A DNA stretch of 8,588 nt from Chersky-265 sp035275285 (GTDB lineage Bacteria; Fibrobacterota; Fibrobacteria; UBA11236), in NCBI GenBank assembly GCA_035275285.1, contig DATENA010000265.1, positions 1 to 8,588 of the forward strand, written 5' to 3'. Positions 1-4,835 of this stretch are shown piece after piece. The position numbers and the translations under genes are program-made. Below the pieces are notes generated by a model. The model ran no database searches and was not told the DNA's origin. It was given only the letters and a program-made list of their open reading frames with translations. Each line of letters opens with the position of its first letter. The first letter of the stretch is position 1.

Positions 1-121
1 TCCCGGGTCAAAGCCACGCTACAAGATCTCGCGTAGATCCCGCCCCCGCACTTGTCGGCGGGCACGCGCTTCCATTCCCACGATCTCTGCTTCCTAATAC
101 CCGTTCGCCTTGCTGTAAAGG
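1..121. other. GC-rich left flank without an assignable gene
   Basis: This stretch is GC-rich like the core chromosome and unlike the AT-rich sequence that follows. On the plus strand, frame 1 is open from the edge and ends at a TAG at 34-36 after eleven codons (ending TLQDLA). It could be the end of a gene that lies outside the window, but this is too short to judge. One minus-strand frame is open for the whole stretch and another contains two TAG codons; neither gives a recognisable protein. A short inverted repeat (CCCGCC at 39-44, GGCGGG at 57-62) lies here, without a T tract. The compositional change to the next block falls at about 110-125. Confidence 0.3.
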
Positions 122-493
122 GTGCGCCGAGAACGGATACGATACATCAAGCAGTTTGGCTTAAGCACCGATGTAAAGAATGAGCATTGGTGGCTTCAAA
201 ACGAAAAGAATCCTTCGTTATCTTGTGAAATATGGGGTACCAGAAATCGCAAACGAGATCGAGATGAGCCTGTTCGAAATGGTCACAGACTGTTCGCCTC
301 GATATCATTTCTAAAGAAGATCTGCTCTGATCTCCAAAAGGATATGGTTATAAAAATACAAATCACTCGGTCATTGCGAAGAAGTTATGGTACAAGGAGA
401 GATGATGAAACATACAAGAACAGCAGCAGAGTCTATATCCTCTCAGCAGACGGAACGCTCAGAGATACAGAAACGAGCATTGAAATTAGGTAA
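122..493 (+). pseudogene. 3' remnant of a larger AT-rich gene, possibly defence-associated
   Basis: The frame gives 123 residues from a GTG, but a TAA lies in frame at 116-118 and no ribosome-binding site is seen, so the 5' part of the gene appears to be lost. The reading looks genuinely coding almost to its first residues. It has a Trp pair near residues 23-24, an IWG near 37-39, a basic-acidic stretch, then alternating hydrophobic positions (IKIQITRSL), and it ends with VYILSADGTLRD. Such a tail resembles the extreme C-terminus of large ATPase or STAND-type phage-defence proteins; this is my recollection of the family's look and not an alignment. Its last 89 bases overlap the next gene in another frame. 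Composition and frequent AGA/AGG/ATA codons differ sharply from the genes to the right. An intact small protein starting at GTG is the alternative. Confidence 0.45.
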
Positions 494-1184
494 GAGTTTG
501 GTACAATCTTTGGGCTTGGAGCCAGGAGTGGATACACTCTCTCGGTGGATGGCGCACTATATTGCTGAGCAAATCGCAACAATAAAAAGGACAAAAGGAA
601 AGGAAAAAAAGGAAGCTGAAGAACGGTGCTTTGATACCATATTAAAACTTTGGAGCCATCGTTCACTCCTACCAAATGGTTCTCGGCCATTCGAATCGTT
701 TGAACCCATATTTAGGGCGCTTGAGAGGCTAGATCCAGAAAATGCTCGCCCTTTTTATGCATTCCATGAAAACACTGAAAAGCCCTCTCTGGTCCAACCA
801 AATAGAGTAAAACAATTTGTAGACCTATCTCTTGATTTTGACCGTTCTGCGCGCGCCATAGTTCAGTTCATGCTAAGGCAGGCTGCCACTATCGCGGTTG
901 ATGAGAAAACAAAGCTTTGGTTGAAAAATGCTATCGGGGAGTCAAGTCCGAAGGACTTTTCAATCATATTCAAGCTATTTTCAGGAGAAGAGCATGATGA
1001 GGATCCCGTAACAGCTGACCGTAGGTATCACGTAGAATACTTACGAGGAACATTACAGAGGATAGAGGCCATTTCAAAAACAACGGATACCATCAGACTC
1101 TCAATTCAAAAAGAATTGAATAGGATCCACGAAGAATCAACAAAACAGAATCTTGGTACAGTAAAAGGAAAATCGAAAGGTTAA
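405..1184 (+). CDS. Hypothetical protein, possible small defence-system subunit
   Basis: This encodes 259 residues. The start at 405 was chosen because AAGGAG at 394-399 sits five bases upstream; ATG codons at 402 and 387 are in frame but worse placed. The protein is soluble, mostly helical and charged, with no signal peptide or membrane segment. Residues 20-60 form an amphipathic block with the phrase DTLSRWMAHYIAEQI (43-57). Residues 75-112 carry FDTILKLWSHR and a PFESFEPIFRALERLDPEN segment. The C-terminal 50 residues are strongly charged and may coil, ending in a basic KGKSKG. I do not recognise a catalytic motif. The pattern recalls small third subunits encoded after large AVAST/STAND genes (Avs1c-like), from memory only. 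The AT-rich composition, the overlap with a truncated upstream gene and the nearby tRNA 3' end point to acquired DNA. It is definitely coding; its function is unknown. Confidence 0.8.
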   Translation: MKHTRTAAESISSQQTERSEIQKRALKLGKSLVQSLGLEPGVDTLSRWMAHYIAEQIATIKRTKGKEKKEAEERCFDTILKLWSHRSLLPNGSRPFESFEPIFRALERLDPENARPFYAFHENTEKPSLVQPNRVKQFVDLSLDFDRSARAIVQFMLRQAATIAVDEKTKLWLKNAIGESSPKDFSIIFKLFSGEEHDEDPVTADRRYHVEYLRGTLQRIEAISKTTDTIRLSIQKELNRIHEESTKQNLGTVKGKSKG

Positions 1185-1211
1185 AGAACAATTGTCATCG
1201 TCGGAATCGAA

Positions 1212-1307
1212 ATGGATAAAACTGGAACTGCCAAAACAATGAGGTTGAAATTTCACCGAATTGAGAAAATCTCTGTGCGCCTCAATAAGAGAGCCGTAAA
1301 AAAATAG
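1212..1307 (+). CDS. Possible 31-residue basic small protein
   Basis: ATG at 1212 opens 31 codons ending at TAG 1305-1307. A GGAA at 1203-1206 is five bases upstream. The peptide has many Lys/Arg (for example RLKFHRIEK and KRAVKK) and no hydrophobic segment. It lies in the same frame as the 405-1184 gene, with no further stop between that gene's TAA (1182-1184) and this ATG. It may therefore be a former C-terminal extension beyond an acquired stop, a real small protein or chance. Confidence 0.15.
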   Translation: MDKTGTAKTMRLKFHRIEKISVRLNKRAVKK

Positions 1308-1372
1308 ATGTGCCGGCTGCGACGATGGACAGACTTTCGAGGTGAGAAAATTCTGGACGCGTATTCCACTAG

Positions 1373-1384
1373 GAACCATGGTTC
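1373..1384. repeat. Perfect 12-bp palindrome GAACCATGGTTC
   Basis: GAACCATGGTTC reads the same on both strands and has no spacer. It lies in the non-coding stretch about 50 bases left of the tandem repeat. It could be a protein-binding site; chance occurrence cannot be excluded. Confidence 0.4.
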
Positions 1385-1434
1385 AGGCAGTACAACAGAG
1401 AACCCGCCCAAGGCACCCGGTTGATTGTGACGGG

Positions 1435-1456
1435 GTGTCCACTTTGTGTCCACTTT
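1435..1456. repeat. Tandem 11-bp direct repeat, GTGTCCACTTT twice
   Basis: Two identical, directly adjacent copies of GTGTCCACTTT occupy 1435-1445 and 1446-1456. The second runs into a short T tract. They lie about 110 bases from the 3' end of the tRNA-Ile gene. Tyrosine recombinases commonly bind short direct repeats (arm sites) flanking tRNA attachment sites, so these may be relics of an integrase-binding region. That role is inferred from position only. Confidence 0.55.
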
Positions 1457-1510
1457 TTCGGAGTAGGAGAGAGGCCTTCGGAGGGTGAAGACCATGCGAG
1501 GAGCCATCTG

Positions 1511-1559
1511 GCCTCCCTCAACCATCCAAAACCTTGCGATTTCGGACGATTGGGGAGGC
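1511..1559 (-). terminator. Long hairpin just downstream of tRNA-Ile
   Basis: The left arm at 1511-1527 (GCCTCCCTCAACCATCC) and the right arm at 1544-1559 (GGACGATTGGGGAGGC) pair over about 16 positions with one bulged base and two G.U pairs. The loop is 16 bases and may pair further through its A and T runs. On the minus strand the hairpin begins four bases after the encoded CCA, where a tRNA transcript would end. No U tract follows, so it may be a factor-assisted terminator or a 3'-processing structure. Confidence 0.5.
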
Positions 1560-1563
1560 TGAA

Positions 1564-1640
1564 TGGTAGGCCTGGGCAGACTTGAACTGCCGACCCCCGC
1601 CTTATCAGAGCGATGCTCTAACCAACTGAGCTACAGACCT
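1564..1640 (-). tRNA. tRNA-Ile, anticodon GAT, with encoded CCA
   Basis: The 77-base gene folds as a full cloverleaf on the minus strand. The acceptor AGGTCTG pairs with CAGGCCT (one G.U), the D arm is GCTC/GAGC, and the anticodon stem is TCGCT/GGCGG. The anticodon loop CTGATAA gives GAT. The T arm is GGCAG/CTGCC around TTCAAGT, followed by discriminator A and CCA. GAT reads AUC and AUU. tRNA-Ile(GAT) is often found in rRNA operon spacers; here it stands alone with its own promoter. Its 3' end faces the AT-rich block, the orientation expected if that block entered at the tRNA 3' end. Confidence 0.97.
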
Positions 1641-1654
1641 AAGACAGGCGGGGA

Positions 1655-1684
1655 AAACTAATTTCCCGGGCCGTGCTCTGTCAA
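1655..1684 (-). promoter_or_regulatory. Promoter of tRNA-Ile
   Basis: On the minus strand a perfect TTGACA (1684-1679) is followed after 18 bases by TAGTTT (1660-1655), a weak -10 that keeps the key T, A and final T. The predicted start point is a few bases before the tRNA. The segment after the -10 is GC-rich (TCCCCGCC), like the discriminators of stable-RNA promoters under growth-rate or stringent control. The promoter lies immediately after the miaA stop codon. Confidence 0.6.
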
Positions 1685-1697
1685 GGGCCGGGCCGCT

Positions 1698-2657
1698 CTA
1701 AAACCCTGAGCCTCGGCCGTTTCCGGGGATTTGACCGCTTTTCAGAAAGGCGTCCCAGCTCCAGGCGCGGCGCGCGAAGGCCTCCCGCAAGGCGTCCGCA
1801 TCAAAGCGCCGCGCGGCGGGAAGCTGGTGGCGGAAAAAGGTCCGCTGCCGCTTGGCATAGTTGCGCGTCTGCTTTTGGATGGCCGCGATGGCCGCTTCCA
1901 GGCCCAGCTTCCCTTCGGCCACGTCCGTCATCTCCGCATAGCCCAGGGAACTGAACGCGGGCAGGGTGCGCCAGGCCGGGTTCTCCATCAGGCGCCGGGT
2001 CTCCTCCGGCCAGCCGCCCCGGACCATGGCCTCCACGCGCGCGTCGATGCGCCGGTAGAGCGGGTCCCGCTCCGCGTCCAGCCAGAGGACCGGCACGCCC
2101 TGGAAGCGCGGATCCGGCACGGGAGGGCCGGTGAAGCGCGCATAGCTCTGCCCGGTGAGCAGCAGGTTCTCCCAGCGCTTGGCGATGCGGTAGGCATCGT
2201 TGGGATGGATGGAGGCGGCCCCTTCCGGATCCAGCCGGAGCAGTTCGGCGTGCAGGGCCGCCGGGCCTTCCGCGCGCAGGCGCTCCCGCACCCGCAGCTT
2301 GATGGGTTCGGGCGTGGGGCCGCGATCGAACGGCGACGGGTATAAGAGTTCTTTGAGGTAGAGGCCGGTGCCTCCCACGATGAGGAAGCGCGCGTCCGGG
2401 CGCGCGTCCAGGATGCGATGGGCATGGGAGGGGTATTCGCGTGGGGAGAAGCCGTAGGCGGGATCGACCGTGCCGACGAGATGGTGCGGGACCCGGGCCT
2501 TTTCGGCGGCCGTGGGCGCGCCGGTGCCGATTTCCAGGCCCCGGTAGATTTGGCGGGAATCGGCGGAGAGGATCTCGAACCCGTTGGCTTCCGCCAGGCG
2601 GAGGGCCAGGGCGGATTTTCCCGCGGCGGTGGCCCCGCACAAGACGGCGACGAGCAT
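1698..2657 (-). CDS. miaA: tRNA dimethylallyltransferase MiaA
   Basis: MiaA transfers a dimethylallyl group from DMAPP to N6 of A37 in tRNAs that read codons starting with U, in the cytoplasm. The 319 residues match the usual bacterial length. A P-loop GATAAGKS is at residues 8-15, DSRQIYR at 33-39, VPHHL at 56-60 and GGTGLY at 95-100. The C-terminal RNA-binding part has the family's YAKRQ-type motif (about 267-271). The common IGTAKP is IGTGAP here, losing the lysine. ATG 2657 is the first in-frame start giving a normal N-terminus; no clear ribosome-binding site precedes it, and the leader may be very short. The gene is divergent from the YibQ-like gene across 51 bases and is followed by the tRNA-Ile promoter. 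A very long open frame continues upstream of this start across the neighbours, but that is a high-GC artefact. Confidence 0.95.
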   Translation of the reverse strand: MLVAVLCGATAAGKSALALRLAEANGFEILSADSRQIYRGLEIGTGAPTAAEKARVPHHLVGTVDPAYGFSPREYPSHAHRILDARPDARFLIVGGTGLYLKELLYPSPFDRGPTPEPIKLRVRERLRAEGPAALHAELLRLDPEGAASIHPNDAYRIAKRWENLLLTGQSYARFTGPPVPDPRFQGVPVLWLDAERDPLYRRIDARVEAMVRGGWPEETRRLMENPAWRTLPAFSSLGYAEMTDVAEGKLGLEAAIAAIQKQTRNYAKRQRTFFRHQLPAARRFDADALREAFARRAWSWDAFLKSGQIPGNGRGSGF

Positions 2658-2708
2658 GCCATAATGATAGTACAAGAGGGGGAATTTGCTATCTTGGCCG
2701 GACCTGCA
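2658..2708. promoter_or_regulatory. Divergent promoter region, miaA / YibQ-like gene
   Basis: These 51 bases are the only space between two divergent genes and are AT-richer than their surroundings. On the plus strand an extended -10 (TG-C-TATCTT, 2687-2695) would start transcription about seven bases before the ATG at 2709. On the minus strand TATCAT (2669-2664) would start close to the miaA ATG. No good -35 accompanies either. If the -10 elements are correct, both messages have almost no leader, which fits the absence of ribosome-binding sites. Confidence 0.3.
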
Positions 2709-4109
2709 ATGGGCGTCGCGCGGAAAATCCTGATCTTCGTCGTCCTCACCGCAGGCATCATCCTCATGGGCAGATTGGCGCCCCGCGTCCTGCCCCGCAA
2801 GCCCCCCCAACCGCCGTCCGCCAATGCGGACCTCACGCCCGAGGGCCTGCGCGACTCCACCAACGCCCTTCCGGAGGTGGAAGCGGACACCACGGGCGGA
2901 CGCTGGCACGATAAGCTGTTCGAGCCCCTGGTGCGCGCGTACGCTCTGAACGGGAAAAGCATCAAGCAGAAAAAAGGCTTCTGGGAAGTGGTGTTCCCCA
3001 AGGGCAAGCCCATCCACGAATACGCCCTGGCCATCGAGAACATCTGCCGCGCCCAGGGCATCACCGTCGAGCAGGGCGTGGAACTGCGGCCCGTCAACCG
3101 CAGCGTGGAATACCTGCTGCAATCCAACGGCCAGCACATCAAGCTGCGCGCCAGCCTGGGGAACGCCTTCATGGCCGGATCCGCCAAGCTGGCCGTCGTC
3201 TTCACGGGCCTGGATTCCCTGCGCGAGACCCAATTGGCGGCGCTGGAAACGGCGGCCTGGGACAAGTCCCTGGTGGTGAACCCCTACTCCCCCAACGCCG
3301 TGCTCAAGAAACTGCGCTACACCCGGCCGCGCAATGAGCTCCTCATCGAACTGCCCATGGAACCTTCGGCCTATCCTTACGTCGATCCGGGCAAGCACGC
3401 CTTGTTCATCCACCATTCCAAGGAGGACGTGGGGAAGATCCTGGACGAAGGCCTGGACAGCGTCAAGCAGGCCGCGGGTTTCGCCAGCCGCTTCGGCGAT
3501 CGCGCCATCGAGAACCAGCCCTTGCTGGAAAAGCTGTTCCAGTACGCGGGACGCAGGAACCTGGTGTTCCTGGACCTCACCGGATCCCCCCGCAGCCTGG
3601 CGCGCCAGATCGCCGCGGCCCAGAGCGCGCGCAGCCGCAGCCTGGTGGCCTTCAAGGACAGCGTCCACATCGAAGAGGAGCTGGCCCGCAAGGCGGCCCT
3701 GGCCCGGAAAACCGGCGACGCCATCCTGGTGCTCCCCTATACGGCGGCGGGCTTCCGCAACCTGGAGAAGGCCCTGGCGGACAATGCCGTCCGGTTCAAT
3801 GAGATAGGGCTGGAACTGGTCACTCTCTCCTCCCTGGTCGCGGCGCCGGACACCCTCGCCACCGCGGCCGAGGCGGACGCTCCGAAACCGGCGGCCCCGG
3901 TTCCGGCCCCCCCCGCCGCGGCGCCCGCCGCCGGAAAAGGCGCTTCCTCCAAGGCCAAACCCGCCCCTGCCGCGTCCGGGAAAGGCGCCGCCCGCCCGTC
4001 CGCGGCCAGGCCTGGGGCGAAAACGGCGCCCGGGACCGTTCCCAAGGCCGTGCCGAAGGCCAAGGGCAAGTCCCCGGCCGGGAAATCCAGGCCCAAACCC
4101 GCTCCCTAG
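2709..4109 (+). CDS. Divergent polysaccharide deacetylase (YibQ/DUF610-like), membrane-anchored
   Basis: This encodes 466 residues. Residues 6-20 are a hydrophobic segment after a basic start (ARK), giving an N-terminal anchor or uncleaved signal, so the bulk should be periplasmic. A Pro-rich linker (27-38) follows. Residues 160-380 align in outline with the divergent deacetylase family: a strand AKLAVVF (159-165), LLIELPMEP (211-219), YPYVDPG (222-228), SRFGDRA (260-266), NLVFLDL (284-290), KDSVHIEEEL (316-325) and GDAILVLP (336-343). The family's metal-binding DDLG after the first strand is replaced by TGLD, and its NHMGSR-like motif is altered, so it may be non-catalytic. Residues 385-466 are a low-complexity Ala/Pro/Lys/Gly tail, probably disordered and possibly wall-binding. 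ATG 2709 gives the best membrane anchor; ATG 2664 is in frame but overlaps the promoter region. Family assignment is fairly secure; activity is uncertain. Confidence 0.75.
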   Translation: MGVARKILIFVVLTAGIILMGRLAPRVLPRKPPQPPSANADLTPEGLRDSTNALPEVEADTTGGRWHDKLFEPLVRAYALNGKSIKQKKGFWEVVFPKGKPIHEYALAIENICRAQGITVEQGVELRPVNRSVEYLLQSNGQHIKLRASLGNAFMAGSAKLAVVFTGLDSLRETQLAALETAAWDKSLVVNPYSPNAVLKKLRYTRPRNELLIELPMEPSAYPYVDPGKHALFIHHSKEDVGKILDEGLDSVKQAAGFASRFGDRAIENQPLLEKLFQYAGRRNLVFLDLTGSPRSLARQIAAAQSARSRSLVAFKDSVHIEEELARKAALARKTGDAILVLPYTAAGFRNLEKALADNAVRFNEIGLELVTLSSLVAAPDTLATAAEADAPKPAAPVPAPPAAAPAAGKGASSKAKPAPAASGKGAARPSAARPGAKTAPGTVPKAVPKAKGKSPAGKSRPKPAP

Positions 4110-4134
4110 CCCCGCTCCCTGCCCTATTTCTCCC

Positions 4135-4163
4135 TTGCCGATTCCCGGCCCGATGATTATAGT
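4135..4163 (+). promoter_or_regulatory. Sigma70-like promoter of tetR-gap
   Basis: TTGCCG (4135-4140) and TATAGT (4158-4163) are separated by exactly 17 bases, matching four and five of six consensus positions. The predicted start point is near 4170, inside the palindromic operator, so bound repressor would block initiation. Confidence 0.65.
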
Positions 4164-4178
4164 TAGTTGACCAACTAA
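4163..4178. promoter_or_regulatory. Palindromic TetR-type operator
   Basis: TTAGTTG (4163-4169) and CAACTAA (4172-4178) are perfect inverted arms with a two-base centre. The size and form are typical of TetR-family operators. It overlaps the last base of the -10 and the predicted start point and lies 15 bases before the tetR ATG, as expected for autorepression. No second copy was seen in the window. Confidence 0.75.
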
Positions 4179-4193
4179 AAACAGGAACCCTGC

Positions 4194-4835
4194 ATGCCCC
4201 GCACCTCCGACAAACGCGAGACCCTGATCCGGGCGGCCGACGCCCTCTTCCACAGGCGGGGATTCGAGCGCAGCACCATCGCGGACCTGGCCGCTTCCGC
4301 GGCGGTGCCCCTGGGCAACGTCTATTATTATTTCAAGACCAAGGACGATCTGATCGCCGCGGTCGTCCGCCATCGCAACGAAGCCTCCCTGGCCCGGCAA
4401 AAGGAGCTGGAAGCCCTGGGTTCCGCCCGGGAACGCCTCTTGCGCTTCGTGGACCGCTTCGGGACCCTGATCGAATCGCGCACGGCCCATGGCTGCCCCA
4501 CCGGGGGATTGTGCCTGGAGACGAACAAGATCGGGGGCGTGGCGGCGGAACGGGCCGCCGGCGCCTTCCGCCAGTCCCTGGCCTGGCTGGCGCGCCAGTT
4601 CCGGGAGCTCGGCCGCAAACCCAAGCAGGCCGAGGCGGACGCGGGGCAGGTCATGGGAGGCCTCCAGGGCGCCATCCTCCTCGCCAATACGTTCAAGGAT
4701 CCGGAGTTCATGATCCGGGAAATCGGGAGGCTCAAGGAATGGCTGGCCGCCTTGCCGGCCGGGAAAACGGGGAGCGGAAAGACCGCCAAGGCATCGACGG
4801 AAAAGCAAGCAACCAGGAAAGGAAGGAAGCGATGA
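4194..4835 (+). CDS. TetR/AcrR family transcriptional repressor
   Basis: This encodes 213 residues. Residues 7-55 form the TetR DNA-binding domain: ETLIRAADALFHRRGF, then the helix-turn-helix with STIADLAASAAVPLGNVYYYF (27-47) and KDDLIAAV. The C-terminal ligand domain has the phrase HGCPTGGLCLE (99-109), a mark of one TetR subgroup related to the LmrA/YxaF-like and AcuR-like regulators. Cysteines C101 and C107 are six residues apart and could sense thiol-reactive compounds; that is inference. The last 25 residues are Lys/Arg-rich and probably disordered. AGGA at 4183-4186, seven bases before the ATG, fixes the start. The stop overlaps the gap start (ATGA at 4832-4835), so the two are translationally coupled. 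The operator in its own promoter implies autorepression and control of gap. The inducer is unknown. Confidence 0.92.
   Translation: MPRTSDKRETLIRAADALFHRRGFERSTIADLAASAAVPLGNVYYYFKTKDDLIAAVVRHRNEASLARQKELEALGSARERLLRFVDRFGTLIESRTAHGCPTGGLCLETNKIGGVAAERAAGAFRQSLAWLARQFRELGRKPKQAEADAGQVMGGLQGAILLANTFKDPEFMIREIGRLKEWLAALPAGKTGSGKTAKASTEKQATRKGRKR

Larger units (their letters stand above)
1185..1563. other. Intergenic stretch between island gene and tRNA-Ile
   Basis: About 380 bases hold no convincing gene. A 31-codon basic reading frame (1212-1307), a 12-bp palindrome (1373-1384), a tandem 11-bp repeat (1435-1456) and a hairpin next to the tRNA (1511-1559) are listed separately. Minus-strand frames of 80-90 codons are open here but lack ribosome-binding sites and show no protein-like pattern. 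Composition shifts gradually from AT-rich to mixed, as expected near an island junction. I found no integrase gene and no second copy of the tRNA 3' end in the window. Confidence 0.5.

Noticed and set aside
39..62. Inverted repeat CCCGCC/GGCGGG as a terminator
   Set aside because: The stem is only six bases with a twelve-base loop and no T tract.
122..126. GTGCG at the compositional junction as the 5' end of a group II intron
   Set aside because: No intron domain V-like structure or reverse transcriptase is present, and the following sequence is protein-coding.
1326..1336. Partial copy of the tRNA 3' end (TGGACAGACTT against TGGGCAGACTT) as a second attachment site
   Set aside because: Ten of eleven bases with no extension is too short to separate from chance.
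1253..1525. A 90-codon minus-strand frame as an integrase C-terminal remnant
   Set aside because: Its position next to the tRNA is suggestive, but I see no tyrosine-recombinase catalytic residues and no family pattern.
1698..4808. A 1036-codon open frame on the minus strand spanning miaA and its neighbours
   Set aside because: Only the last 319 codons are miaA. The rest is antisense to the YibQ-like and tetR genes, with Gly/Arg-biased sequence typical of a stop-poor high-GC shadow.
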